This document shows, in pieces, positions 34,029-42,072 of a stretch of DNA of 64,000 bases. Under the pieces are notes generated by a model that saw only the letters and a list, made by a program, of their open reading frames with translations, did not search any database and was not told where the DNA came from. Location: the NCBI GenBank assembly GCA_022844205.1, contig JALHMF010000002.1, forward strand, positions 62,001 through 126,000, given 5' to 3'. The DNA is from Xanthobacteraceae bacterium (GTDB lineage: Bacteria; Pseudomonadota; Alphaproteobacteria; Rhizobiales; Xanthobacteraceae). Each line of letters begins with the position of its first letter. Position 1 is the first letter of the stretch. Both the position numbers and the translations under genes were made by a program.

Positions 34029-34910
34029 ATGGCGATCAAGATCAGCAAAATTGGGGTTATCGGCGCCGGCCAGATGGGCAGCGGCATCGCGCATGTATCC
34101 GCCGTCGCGGGTTACGACGTGGTGCTGCATGACGTGAATCTCGAACGCGCCAAGGGCGGTCTCGCCACCATCAACGGCAACATGGCCCGGCAGATTTCCA
34201 AGGGCATTCTCACCGAGGACGCGCGCAAGACGGCGCTCGGCCGCATCTCCGCTGTCGACAAGTTGGAACAGCTCGGCGAATGCGATCTCGTCATTGAATC
34301 CGCGACCGAGAAGGAAGAAGTAAAGCGGAAGATTTTCCACGAGCTCACGCCGCACCTGAAAAAGGACGCGGTGGTCGCCAGCAACACGTCGTCCATTTCC
34401 ATCACCCGGCTCGCCGCCTCGACCGACCGGCCGGAGCGGTTTATCGGCATTCACTTCATGAATCCCGTGCCGCTGATGGAGTTGGTCGAACTCGTTCGCG
34501 GCATCGCCACCGCGGACGAAACCTTCGAAATGTCGAAGGAATACGTGAAGCGGCTCGGCAAGACCTTCGCCGTCGCCGAGGACTTCCCCGCCTTCATGGT
34601 CAACCGCATTCTGCTGCCGATGATCAACGAAGCGATCTACACACTCTATGAAGGCGTGGGTAACGTCGAGGCGATCGACACCGCCATGAAACTGGGCGCG
34701 CATCACCCAATGGGTCCGCTCGAACTCGCCGACTTCATCGGCTTGGACACAGTGCTCTCCGTGATGCAGGTGCTGCACGAAGGACTCGCGGACACGAAGT
34801 ATCGTCCGTGCCCGTTGCTCGTGAAATATGTCGAGGCCGGATGGCTCGGCCGCAAGACCAAGCGCGGCTTCTACGACTATCGCGGCGACAAGCCTGTGCC
34901 GACAAGGTAA
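34029..34910 (+). CDS. 3-hydroxybutyryl/3-hydroxyacyl-CoA dehydrogenase
   Basis: 293 residues, standard length. The NAD-binding motif IGVIGAGQMGSGIAHVSAVA (about residues 7-26) and the catalytic region RFIGIHFMNPVPLMELVELV with the active-site His are clear. ESATEKEEVKR and FMVNRILLPMINEAIYTLYE complete the fold. It oxidises (S)-3-hydroxyacyl-CoA to the 3-oxo form in beta-oxidation, butyrate or PHB-related metabolism. It is 77 bases after etfA, a common rhizobial arrangement. Confidence 0.95.
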   Translation: MAIKISKIGVIGAGQMGSGIAHVSAVAGYDVVLHDVNLERAKGGLATINGNMARQISKGILTEDARKTALGRISAVDKLEQLGECDLVIESATEKEEVKRKIFHELTPHLKKDAVVASNTSSISITRLAASTDRPERFIGIHFMNPVPLMELVELVRGIATADETFEMSKEYVKRLGKTFAVAEDFPAFMVNRILLPMINEAIYTLYEGVGNVEAIDTAMKLGAHHPMGPLELADFIGLDTVLSVMQVLHEGLADTKYRPCPLLVKYVEAGWLGRKTKRGFYDYRGDKPVPTR

Positions 34911-34938
34911 AGCCGAAGTACATGACAACCTCTCTCGG

Positions 34939-35037
34939 CCTCATGGTGAGGAGCGTCGCGAAGCGACGCGTCTCGAACCATGAGGCCGCCCTCCTCCTTC
35001 GAGACGCGCTCCTTCGGAGCGCTCTTCAGGATGAGGG
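34939..35037. repeat. Bradyrhizobium-type composite palindromic repeat
   Basis: Two nested palindromes in tandem. The first pairs CCTCATGGT (34939-34947) with ACCATGAGG (34977-34985) around an inner hairpin GCGTCGC-GAA-GCGACGC (34953-34969). The second has GCGCTCC-TTC-GGAGCGC (35006-35022). This 'catggtgaggag...ccatgaggc...aggatgagg' element is repeated many times in Bradyrhizobium-like genomes (recollection, not searched). It lies between convergent genes and could end transcription in both directions. Confidence 0.8.
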
Positions 35038-35045
35038 CGGGTGAT

Positions 35046-35432
35046 TCACACGACCTTCCACAAGTTCAGCGCCGCCAGCGCTGCGAGCGAGAGCCAGGTC
35101 AGGCTCTGGCCGATCTGGCGTCCGATGTTCGGCATGTCGGTGGCCCACATGCCCCCGGTTTGCACAACGCGGCCGGCGACCAGCGCGATGCCGACGATGT
35201 GCAGGGCCATGGGCCAGCCGCCGTTGAGCTCGTAGATCGCCATCAGCAGCAGCGCCAACGGGATATACTCGGCGGCATTGCCGTGCAGGCGGATCATGCG
35301 CAGCATCTGCGGCTTGCTGCCGTCGCCGAGCGACACTTGCAGCTTGACCCGGTGCACCGTGACGTTGATCGCCAGGGCCAGCACGATCAGCGCCAGAATG
35401 CCGGCGTAAAGCGCGGTGATCGAGAGCGGCAT
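35046..35432 (-). CDS. MAPEG family membrane protein
   Basis: 128 residues from the ATG at 35432; an ATG three codons upstream lies within the AGGGAG ribosome site. Four membrane helices: about 3-25, 54-72, 76-95 and 108-126. The block QMLRMIRLHGNAAEYIPLAL (about residues 43-62) is the R-x-H-x-N-x-x-E-y signature of MAPEG proteins (membrane glutathione-transferase and relatives, here the bacterial YecN-like group). Last gene of the ArsR-led run, 25 bases after the SRPBCC gene. Possible detoxification role. Confidence 0.88.
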   Translation of the reverse strand: MPLSITALYAGILALIVLALAINVTVHRVKLQVSLGDGSKPQMLRMIRLHGNAAEYIPLALLLMAIYELNGGWPMALHIVGIALVAGRVVQTGGMWATDMPNIGRQIGQSLTWLSLAALAALNLWKVV

Positions 35433-35457
35433 CGCGGTCATCTCCCTAAAATTAAAT

Positions 35458-35943
35458 TTATGCGAGATATGTTTCCAGCTTTTCCATCGTGCCGGTCCAG
35501 CCCTGCCGCATGGAGTCGAAGCCTTCCGTGAAGGTGCGAAGCTCCGCCTCGGTCGGCTCAAAGGGTTTCCAGTTCACGCTCATCTTCGTCTTGCCGCCCT
35601 CATCCGCGAACTCGACGATTGTGATCATGCGGCGCGGCCAATCCGGCGCCATCGGATGCTGGGTGATGCCGCCATTCTCGTCCGAGAACGAGGAGATGAA
35701 TTCCAGCTTCGTCTTCGGCTCGACCTTCAGGTAGTCGAACTTTCCCCACATCTTCAGTCCGTTCGGAAATTCCAGGCAGTAATGGAAGACGCCGCCGGCC
35801 CGCGCATCGATCTTGCAGTAGATCACCTTGCAACCTTTCGGCCCCCACCAGTGCTTGAGGTGTTCGCAGTTGGTGTTGGCTTCCCACACCTTGTCGATCG
35901 GCGCATTGAAAACACGCGAAATCAGGAACGGCTGGATATCCAT
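35458..35943 (-). CDS. SRPBCC (AHSA1-type) domain protein
   Basis: 161 residues. The AHSA1/CalC fold is shown by FLISRVFNAPIDKVWEANTN, LKHWWGPKGCKVIYCKIDAR, GGVFHYCLEFPNGLKMWGKF, VEFADEGGKTKMSVNWKPF and the terminal GWTGTMEKLETYLA. The fold binds hydrophobic ligands; function of this group is unknown. It lies 22 bases after the VOC gene in the same run. Confidence 0.88.
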   Translation of the reverse strand: MDIQPFLISRVFNAPIDKVWEANTNCEHLKHWWGPKGCKVIYCKIDARAGGVFHYCLEFPNGLKMWGKFDYLKVEPKTKLEFISSFSDENGGITQHPMAPDWPRRMITIVEFADEGGKTKMSVNWKPFEPTEAELRTFTEGFDSMRQGWTGTMEKLETYLA

Positions 35944-35965
35944 TGAACCACCTGTCGATTTGATT

Positions 35966-36376
35966 TCAGAGCGGCGCGTTCAGCATCCAGCGGTGGCCGT
36001 AAGGATCGAGCACCATCGCAAACCGCGCCTTCCAGAACATATCTTCCGGTTTCTGCAAGCTCCGGCATCCGGCATCGACGGCACGCTGGAAGGCAGCGTC
36101 GATGTCGGTGGCTTTCGCAAAATGCAGGGCGATGCCGACCGAGGACGGCTTGTCCACGCTCGGCAGCACAACGCCTCCGCCGCATTGCTCGGCATGTTCC
36201 GGAAAATCGTCGGACAACATCAGCTGGCCGCCATTGATGGCAATTTCGGCATGCATCAGGCGTTTGCCGTCCTCTGCGGGAAGCCGGTGCGTTTCCTTGG
36301 CGCCGAACGCCTTTTCATAGAAGGCGATCGCATCGGCCGCGCCCTTCACGGTGAGATAGGGATTGAGATTGTACAT
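35966..36376 (-). CDS. VOC-family glyoxalase-like protein (PhnB type)
   Basis: 136 residues from the ATG at 36376 with TGAGGAGAAA upstream; the longer frame to 36598 is antisense-like and rejected. YLTVKGAADAIAFYEKAFGA, MHAEIAINGGQLMLSDDFPE and RFAMVLDPYGHRWMLN match the PhnB/YdcF-like vicinal oxygen chelate family, with paired beta-alpha-beta-beta-beta modules. Metal-dependent enzyme or ligand-binding protein; substrate unknown. Confidence 0.9.
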   Translation of the reverse strand: MYNLNPYLTVKGAADAIAFYEKAFGAKETHRLPAEDGKRLMHAEIAINGGQLMLSDDFPEHAEQCGGGVVLPSVDKPSSVGIALHFAKATDIDAAFQRAVDAGCRSLQKPEDMFWKARFAMVLDPYGHRWMLNAPL

Positions 36377-36387
36377 ATCGTTTCTCC

Positions 36388-36747
36388 TCAGAACTCGACG
36401 CGGACCTTGAACCCACCCCAGATCATGCGTTTGCCGTCGAACGGCATCTTGCTTGGATCCATGAACTGCGCGAGGCGCTTGTCTTTCATGACTTTTTTCA
36501 TGACGCCGTCGCGGTGCTTGCGCGACTTGTAGACGATGTACGAGAAGAACACCGTCTCGTTGGCTTTCATCTTCACGCTGCGTGGAAACGAGGTCCACTT
36601 GCCCTTTTTCACGTCGTCGGCGGCCGCTTCGACGTAACCGAGAGCGCCGTGATCCATCCAGACCCTGCTGGCAAGCTTCGCGAGTTTAAGATAGGCGCCG
36701 ACCTTCTTTTTCGGCACCGGGACGATAAATCCATCGACGTATTTCAT
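36388..36747 (-). CDS. DUF1428 family protein
   Basis: 119 residues, the normal length for DUF1428. MKYVDGFIVPVPKKKVGAYL at the start, the conserved ETVFFSYIVYKSRKHRDGV, and the terminal MPFDGKRMIWGGFKVRV are family marks (ferredoxin-like dimeric alpha/beta-barrel fold in relatives). The function is unknown. The ribosome site AGGAGAGAAG lies upstream. It is 11 bases before the VOC gene. Confidence 0.92.
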   Translation of the reverse strand: MKYVDGFIVPVPKKKVGAYLKLAKLASRVWMDHGALGYVEAAADDVKKGKWTSFPRSVKMKANETVFFSYIVYKSRKHRDGVMKKVMKDKRLAQFMDPSKMPFDGKRMIWGGFKVRVEF

Positions 36748-36794
36748 ATCTTCTCTCCTCTGGTTTCTTTCGTCTTGAAATTCAGTCGCCGAAT

Positions 36795-37529
36795 CTAGCC
36801 ATGGCAGCAGGGACCGGCCTTGGCCGGCTGTTCGTACTCGTCGTTACGCTTCACCCACTCCATGATCTGGTTCTCATTACGGCCGTTCGGCGTGAGATCG
36901 AGAAAATTGTAGACGCCGAGCAGGATGTCTAGACCGCGCGCATAGCTCGAATACGTGTGAAAGACCTCGCCGTTATCATTCTTGTAGAAAACGCTGGCTC
37001 CCGACAGTTCGTCCGAGAAATATTTCGGGTCTTCGAAAATCTCGTAATTATACGGAAGCTTGCCGGACTCCAGATGCTCCTTCGTGAAGGAAACCTGGAA
37101 GTCGAAATTGAAATCGCTTTCGTAGGAAGAGATCAGCGGAAATTTCCAGCCAAGGCGTTTTTTGTACGCCTCGAGACCGGCAAGTTTGCCACGCGAAATT
37201 GCGACCAGCGTCACGTCGTGGTTGGCTAGATGGATGTTCGGCCCGTCCATATGGTCTGCGATCAGCGAGCAGCTTGGGCATCCCTGCCCCAAATCCCACC
37301 TCCACATGAAGTGATAGACGATGAGCTGGCTGCGGCCATCAAAGAGTTCAGCAAGCGTCTTCTTCCCATCCGGCGCGTTGAAGACGTAGTTCTTTTCGAC
37401 CTTTACCCACGGCAGCTTCCGGCGTTCAGCCGAAACCAGATCGCGCATACGCGTAAGCGCCTTTTCGTTCTTCAGGTGCGCCTTGCGCGCCTTCAGCCAT
37501 TCTTCGCGGGATACCACTGCGTGTTGCAT
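36795..37529 (-). CDS. DUF899 family thioredoxin-like protein
   Basis: 244 residues. The thioredoxin-like core has LIVYHFMWRWDLGQGCPSCS (about residues 69-88) with Cys-Pro-Ser-Cys in the active-site position, followed by WKFPLISSYESDFNFDFQVS and EVFHTYSSYARGLDILLGVY, which are typical of DUF899. The C-terminus has a CCHG tail. It is probably a redox protein of unknown substrate, sharing the ArsR-led run with SRPBCC and VOC genes; such sets often appear together in proteobacteria. Confidence 0.9.
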   Translation of the reverse strand: MQHAVVSREEWLKARKAHLKNEKALTRMRDLVSAERRKLPWVKVEKNYVFNAPDGKKTLAELFDGRSQLIVYHFMWRWDLGQGCPSCSLIADHMDGPNIHLANHDVTLVAISRGKLAGLEAYKKRLGWKFPLISSYESDFNFDFQVSFTKEHLESGKLPYNYEIFEDPKYFSDELSGASVFYKNDNGEVFHTYSSYARGLDILLGVYNFLDLTPNGRNENQIMEWVKRNDEYEQPAKAGPCCHG

Positions 37530-37543
37530 GATCCACTCCGTAC

Positions 37544-37987
37544 TTAGGCGAACATCTGTTGCATCTTGTCGAGCGAGGCATTCCAGCCACGGCTGTGGCC
37601 GGTGGCCGCCGCCTCGTCGAAGAAGTGCTCATGCAGCAGCGTGAGGATCGAACCCTCTCCGTCCGGCTTGATGGTAACGGTCACAAGCGATTCACGTTCC
37701 GGCGTGCTCTGCCATGCCCAGGTGAAGACGAGTTTTTCGTTCTGCACGACCTCGCGATACACGCCGCTGACTTGATGATCCTCACCATTGTCGAGCGTGC
37801 GGAAGCCGACGGAGAACCTTCCGCCGACGCGCAGGTCGGTGGTTACGCGGTGATCTCCGCAGTTGCCGGGTCCCCACCATTTCATGATCTGCGCGGGGTC
37901 CGTCCACGCCGCGAAAACTTTTTCGGGCGCCGCGTTGAGGCGTCGTTTGAGGGTAAGACTTGGCTTAGTCCCGGATGCGGTGGGCAT
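37544..37987 (-). CDS. SRPBCC (AHSA1-type) domain protein, second copy
   Basis: 147 residues. SLTLKRRLNAAPEKVFAAWT, IMKWWGPGNCGDHRVTTDLR and LVTVTIKPDGEGSILTLLHE are standard AHSA1 blocks, and the end GHSRGWNASLDKMQQM matches. The gene begins 106 bases inside the 3' end of the ArsR gene in another frame. ArsR-SRPBCC pairs are frequent in Rhizobiales and the regulator is thought to control the downstream enzyme set. Confidence 0.88.
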   Translation of the reverse strand: MPTASGTKPSLTLKRRLNAAPEKVFAAWTDPAQIMKWWGPGNCGDHRVTTDLRVGGRFSVGFRTLDNGEDHQVSGVYREVVQNEKLVFTWAWQSTPERESLVTVTIKPDGEGSILTLLHEHFFDEAAATGHSRGWNASLDKMQQMFA

Positions 37988-38313
37988 GATCCTTCCTCCA
38001 GAAACGCGGCCAAGCGGTCGAGCTGCTCGGTCCAGAATTTTTCGTAATAGCCGAGCCAGTCCATCGCTTCCTGCATGGGCTCCGCCTTCAGGCGGCAGGC
38101 GACGACGCGGCCGTTCTTTTCGCGTGTGAGCAGACCTGCATCCGACAACACATCGAGATGCTTCATGATCGCGGGCATCGACATCGGAAATGGCTTCGCA
38201 AGCTCGCTGATCGAAACGCTGCCGGTGCCGAGACGCGCCAGGATCGCCCGGCGCGTCGAGTCCGAAAGCGCCGAGAAAGTGCGGTCCAGTGCTGCGTTTT
38301 TATACTTAACCAT
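37882..38313 (-). CDS. ArsR-family transcriptional regulator
   Basis: 143 residues. Winged-helix HTH: FSALSDSTRRAILARLGTGS (about residues 13-32), the recognition helix in SISELAKPFPMSMPAIMKHL, and the wing DAGLLTREKNGRVVACRLKAE. No metal-binding cysteine pair is seen in the DNA-binding helix, so it may sense something other than metals. The ATG (38311-38313) lies inside a perfect palindrome. The last ~35 residues overlap the SRPBCC gene in another frame and are low-complexity and basic. It is first in the run 38313-35046. Confidence 0.9.
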   Translation of the reverse strand: MVKYKNAALDRTFSALSDSTRRAILARLGTGSVSISELAKPFPMSMPAIMKHLDVLSDAGLLTREKNGRVVACRLKAEPMQEAMDWLGYYEKFWTEQLDRLAAFLEEGSCPPHPGLSQVLPSNDASTRRPKKFSRRGRTPRRS

Positions 38314-38325
38314 ATAGTTAAGTAT
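38302..38325. promoter_or_regulatory. perfect palindromic operator over arsR start codon
   Basis: ATACTTAAC (38302-38310) and GTTAAGTAT (38317-38325) are exact inverted repeats separated by six bases, CATATA. The arsR ATG on the minus strand is 38313-38311, inside the spacer. No ribosome site precedes it, so the mRNA may be leaderless. A dimeric ArsR protein would bind here and block its own transcription. The site is seen directly; binding is inferred. Confidence 0.75.
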
Positions 38326-38374
38326 ATACGCGTGAATGCAGACGTCAAGCCTGCAATCGATTTTTTAAGTGAGC

Positions 38375-39292
38375 CTATTTTCGGAAACTTGCGCCGATGA
38401 ACTGCGCCGGTCGGCCGTCAATTAACGCGAGCCCCAGCGCTATGGCGGCCATTCCTGCAAAGTGATGCAACGAGAGCCGCTCTCCAAAAACGATGGCACC
38501 AAGCAGGATCGCGGATATGGGCGCCAGGAACGTAACCAGCATCGTATTCGTCGCACCTGCCTGTGCCAGGACGCGAAAATAAATGATGAAGGCAAGTGCG
38601 GTGGAGAAAATCGCAACGCCGAGAATCGCGGCCCCGGCCGTCGCCGATGGCATCGGTAACGCCCAAGGCTTGTCGATCAACGCTGCGATCGGAACAAGGA
38701 TCAGCGTCGATGCCCAAAGCTGCAGGGTGGCGACCGGAAGCGGCGCTTCGCGCTTGAAACGCCGGGCATAAACACTGGAAAGGCCATAACTAAAAGCGGC
38801 GAGCAGGCAGGCAAGCTGGGCGGCCACATTCACATCCATCGCCTGCAGCAAATCCTGGCCGATCATGACGGCGACACCTGCGAATCCAGCGAGAAGCCCC
38901 GCGATACGGGCGCCTGACAGCTTGTCGTCGTCAGTGGCCGCGTGCGCGATCAGAATTGTAAACAAAGGCGTGGTCGCGTTCAGGATCGACGCTAGCCCGC
39001 TCGCGATAAAGCCCTGACCCCAAAGAATAAGGCTGAAAGGGATCGCGTTCTGAAGCAGGCCTAGCAGCAGGAATGAAGGCCAGGCGCGAAAAAGTCCGTT
39101 GAACGAAGCCCTCATGATCCGGACAAGCACAAGCAAAAAGACCGCCGCGACCCCAACCCGGCCGAGCGCCGCAGACAAAGGAGGAATTTCATCAGCCAGC
39201 AATTTGTTGAAAAAGAATCCTGCCCCCCACAGCACCGAAAGAACAAGCAGCCACAGCCATGCGCTAGTGGTCATGCGTATATTTTGAGCCAT
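38375..39292 (-). CDS. EamA/DMT-family transporter
   Basis: 305 residues, ten membrane helices in two EamA halves. WLLVLSVLWGAGFFFNKLLA opens the first half; LWGQGFIASGLASILNATTP, with the conserved N-A-T-x-P, closes it; the second half contains LLAAFSYGLSSVYARRFKRE and FLAPISAILLGAIVFGERLS. It is likely a metabolite or drug exporter of unknown substrate. Starts at 39292 and 39274 are both ATG with no strong ribosome site. The gene is divergent from the motility-type pair at 39420. Confidence 0.9.
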   Translation of the reverse strand: MAQNIRMTTSAWLWLLVLSVLWGAGFFFNKLLADEIPPLSAALGRVGVAAVFLLVLVRIMRASFNGLFRAWPSFLLLGLLQNAIPFSLILWGQGFIASGLASILNATTPLFTILIAHAATDDDKLSGARIAGLLAGFAGVAVMIGQDLLQAMDVNVAAQLACLLAAFSYGLSSVYARRFKREAPLPVATLQLWASTLILVPIAALIDKPWALPMPSATAGAAILGVAIFSTALAFIIYFRVLAQAGATNTMLVTFLAPISAILLGAIVFGERLSLHHFAGMAAIALGLALIDGRPAQFIGASFRK

Positions 39293-39419
39293 AAGCAGAT
39301 GCCGTTGGGAGTCGTCCGATGATGGCCGTCATGCAGCAAACACGGACTTTTTGCCACCCGTTTCCGGCCTTGCCTCGTTCAAAAACCTTTTTTTAACCCC
39401 GTTTCCGCAGTCTGGCCGG

Positions 39420-39626
39420 ATGGATCCCGCAGCGATCGCTTCCGGCATGATTTCTGCCCGCATGGGTCAGGCGCAGTTGGCACTTGCCGCGCGGCTCATG
39501 CAGAAGCAACAGATCGCGGACGTGACTATGGTCACGAAACTGCTCGCCGCCGCCGAAGCCAACATGAAGCAGATGGCGACCGCCGTTCAGGCGGGCATCG
39601 GCGAGACCGTGGATATCATGGCATGA
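39420..39626 (+). CDS. YjfB-like putative motility protein
   Basis: 68 residues from the ATG at 39420. SARMGQAQLALAARLMQKQQ, then MVTKLLAAAEANMKQMATAV, is an amphipathic helical pair matching the short YjfB-like motility proteins. No flagellar genes are nearby, so the annotation rests on similarity to the family only. The stop overlaps the next gene by four bases (ATGA), so the two are coupled. Confidence 0.6.
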   Translation: MDPAAIASGMISARMGQAQLALAARLMQKQQIADVTMVTKLLAAAEANMKQMATAVQAGIGETVDIMA

Positions 39627-39910
39627 ACGCGAGCTACGTTCCGGGCTCGTACTACAAGCGCTCGCACGGTTCGAACATGAGCCGTCTGAACCGCCAAGCG
39701 GTGAGTTCGATTGTCAGCAACATCAACAGCTACGGCTCATCCGTCTTTTCAACGAAGCAAGCCCAGAGCGAAGGTCTGAACGAAATCATTGTGAAGCAGG
39801 TTCTCGCTCGCATTCAGGCGGAGGCGCAGGCGAAGCTGAAAGCCGCTACCGGCAGCATCGGCGGAAATCAGCTATCGGGCCTCGGCGCGCTGACCGATAC
39901 CACCGCGTAA
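39623..39910 (+). CDS. small unknown protein coupled to YjfB-like gene
   Basis: 95 residues, ATG overlapping the previous stop. The first 30 residues are polar and basic (SYVPGSYYKRSHGSNMSRL), followed by a predicted helix with IIVKQVLARIQAEAQAKLKA (about residues 55-74) and a glycine-rich tail. There is no signal peptide or membrane segment. I do not recognise a family. The coupling indicates function with the neighbouring small protein. Confidence 0.6.
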   Translation: MNASYVPGSYYKRSHGSNMSRLNRQAVSSIVSNINSYGSSVFSTKQAQSEGLNEIIVKQVLARIQAEAQAKLKAATGSIGGNQLSGLGALTDTTA

Positions 39911-39913
39911 CCG

Positions 39914-40594
39914 CTATTTCATCGCCGCCCGCACCAGCGCCAGCGCGTCCTCGCTCGACCATTCCGCGGGACCGGACAACACGCCCAGTTCGCAGCCCTT
40001 CCTGTCGACCAGAATGGAAGTCGGCAATCCCACCGCACGGCCCACGCGCTTTAACTCCTGAAAGACGCTCGCTTGCGGGTCCTCGTAATAGGCAAGCTTC
40101 TTGATGCCGATGTCGTTCAGGAATTTCCGGGGCTTCTCGCGGTCGCCGGTGTCGATATTGACGGCGACCACGGTGAAGTCGGCTCCGCCGAGTTTTGCCT
40201 CCAGTTCATCCAGTGCCGGCATTTCCTTGCGGCAGGGCACGCACCAGGTAGCCCAGAGATTGACGAGCACCGTGCGGCCCTGGAAATCGGAGAGCTTCAT
40301 GGGCTTGCCCAATCCGTCCCGGAAGGAAAGTTCGGGCATGCGGCGGGGCTGCGTGGCGGGTGAAAGGGCGGCGACTTCCCCCTTCGCAAAAGGCTCCAGC
40401 TTTCGCGCGGCATTAACCGCATCGGCGCATGCGGAATCGGTACCCGCGGCTGTTCCATTGCGTTTGACGGTCCCTATCCCGTATACCGCCGCGAGCCCGG
40501 CGACCGCGCCCAATAGCGCGGCGATCAGCAGGAGCCGCATCATCGGCATCTTCCTGTCTTTCGGGTCAGCGGAATTCGGGGAAGGCGGATTCAT
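39914..40594 (-). CDS. tlpA: TlpA-like thiol:disulfide interchange protein
   Basis: 226 residues from the ATG at 40594, preceded by AAGGAAAG. A membrane anchor ([20 protein letters not shown], residues 21-40) precedes a periplasmic thioredoxin domain. The redox motif is W-C118-V-P-C121 in [34 protein letters not shown] and [13 protein letters not shown] (cis-Pro region) also match. TlpA reduces copper-site cysteines for cytochrome oxidase assembly in Bradyrhizobium. It is divergent from argH, as in related genomes. Confidence 0.92.
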   Translation of the reverse strand: MNPPSPNSADPKDRKMPMMRLLLIAALLGAVAGLAAVYGIGTVKRNGTAAGTDSACADAVNAARKLEPFAKGEVAALSPATQPRRMPELSFRDGLGKPMKLSDFQGRTVLVNLWATWCVPCRKEMPALDELEAKLGGADFTVVAVNIDTGDREKPRKFLNDIGIKKLAYYEDPQASVFQELKRVGRAVGLPTSILVDRKGCELGVLSGPAEWSSEDALALVRAAMK

Positions 40595-40615
40595 CAATCG
40601 TCTTTCCTTATCGGG

Positions 40616-42007
40616 ATGGAAGCCATGACCAAGCGCATGTGGGGCGGTCTTTTCGGGCAGGAGCCCGATGCGATTCTCGAGGCCATTAACGCCTCGATCG
40701 ATTTCGACCGCCACCTCTTCGCCCAGGACATCTCAGGCTCGAAAGCCCACGCTTCCATGCTTGCCAAGCAAGGCATCATCGCGGCGGACGATGCGAAGAA
40801 GATCGCAAGAGGTCTAGACACGATTCTGTCAGAGATCAAAAAGGGGAAATTCAAGTTTTCCAGCGCGCTTGAGGACATACACACCCATGTGGAAGCGCGG
40901 CTGCGCGATCTGATCGGCCCTGCTGCGGGACGCCTGCACACCGCCCGCTCGCGCAACGATCAGGTGGCGACCGATCTGCGGCTCTATGTCCGCGACGCGA
41001 TTGACCGGCTTGATACGGATATTGCTGGCCTTCAGCACGCCCTTGCAAAAAAGGCATTGAAACACGCCGGCGTCGTCATGCCGGGGTTCACCCATCTGCA
41101 ACCGGCACAGCCCGTCACCTTCGGCCATCATCTCCTCGCCTATGTGGAAATGCTTGCGCGCGACCGGGGACGGCTTGCGGACGCACGCAAGCGCATGAAC
41201 GAGAGCCCACTCGGGGCCGCGGCGCTCGCAGGCACCTCTTTCAAGATAAACCGCGACATGACCGCGAAGACGCTCGGCTTCGACAGGCCGATGGCAAATT
41301 CGCTTGATGCCGTCTCATCCCGCGATTTTGCGATCGAGACGCTGGCAGCGGCTTCGATCGCGGCCACGCATCTTTCGCGCTTCGCCGAGGAAATCGTGAT
41401 CTGGACGTCGCCGTCGTTCGGCTTCGTGAAACTATCCGACCGTTTCACTACCGGCTCCTCGATCATGCCGCAGAAGCGCAATCCGGACGCCGCCGAACTC
41501 GTGCGCGGCAAGGCAGGCCGCATCATCGGCTCGCTCGTGCAGTTGCTGGTCGTGCTGAAGGGCTTGCCGCTAGCCTACGCGAAGGATTTGCAGGAAGACA
41601 AGGAAAGTGTCTTCGATGCGCTCGACACGCTCTCACTCGTCGTCAACGCCACAGCCGGCATGGTGAAGGATCTGGAGCCGGATGCGAAGCGCATGAAGGC
41701 GCTCGCCTCCACTGGTTTCTCCACCGCGACCGACCTCGCCGACTGGCTCGTGCAGCGGCTGAAAATTCCATTCCGGGAAGCCCATGAGATCACCGGCAAG
41801 ATCGTTGCGAAGGCAACGAAAGCCGGTGTGGAACTGCACGAATTTCCGCTTGCCGACATGCAGGCGGTGGACAAACGCATCAACAAAGACGTCTTTTCAG
41901 TTCTGTCCGTCGAAAGCTCGGTGAAGAGCAGGACCAGCTTCGGCGGCACCTCGCCCGTGAATGTTCGTTCGCAAGCCGGTAAATGGCTGAAAAAGCTGAA
42001 AAAATAG
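40616..42007 (+). CDS. argH: argininosuccinate lyase
   Basis: 463 residues, normal length; the ATG at 40625 (MTKRMWGG) is an equally good start. ArgH splits argininosuccinate to arginine and fumarate, the last step of arginine synthesis. The superfamily signature [12 protein letters not shown] (residues 280-291) carries the catalytic Ser, [18 protein letters not shown] carries the catalytic His region, and [19 protein letters not shown] is conserved. It is followed by the lipoprotein gene and lysA, a usual rhizobial order. Confidence 0.97.
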   Translation: MEAMTKRMWGGLFGQEPDAILEAINASIDFDRHLFAQDISGSKAHASMLAKQGIIAADDAKKIARGLDTILSEIKKGKFKFSSALEDIHTHVEARLRDLIGPAAGRLHTARSRNDQVATDLRLYVRDAIDRLDTDIAGLQHALAKKALKHAGVVMPGFTHLQPAQPVTFGHHLLAYVEMLARDRGRLADARKRMNESPLGAAALAGTSFKINRDMTAKTLGFDRPMANSLDAVSSRDFAIETLAAASIAATHLSRFAEEIVIWTSPSFGFVKLSDRFTTGSSIMPQKRNPDAAELVRGKAGRIIGSLVQLLVVLKGLPLAYAKDLQEDKESVFDALDTLSLVVNATAGMVKDLEPDAKRMKALASTGFSTATDLADWLVQRLKIPFREAHEITGKIVAKATKAGVELHEFPLADMQAVDKRINKDVFSVLSVESSVKSRTSFGGTSPVNVRSQAGKWLKKLKK

Positions 42008-42072
42008 AAAGGCGCCTGCCCTCGCACCGCCATAAGTTTCCGTTATATTGCGACGCAATTCGGGGAAATGAC

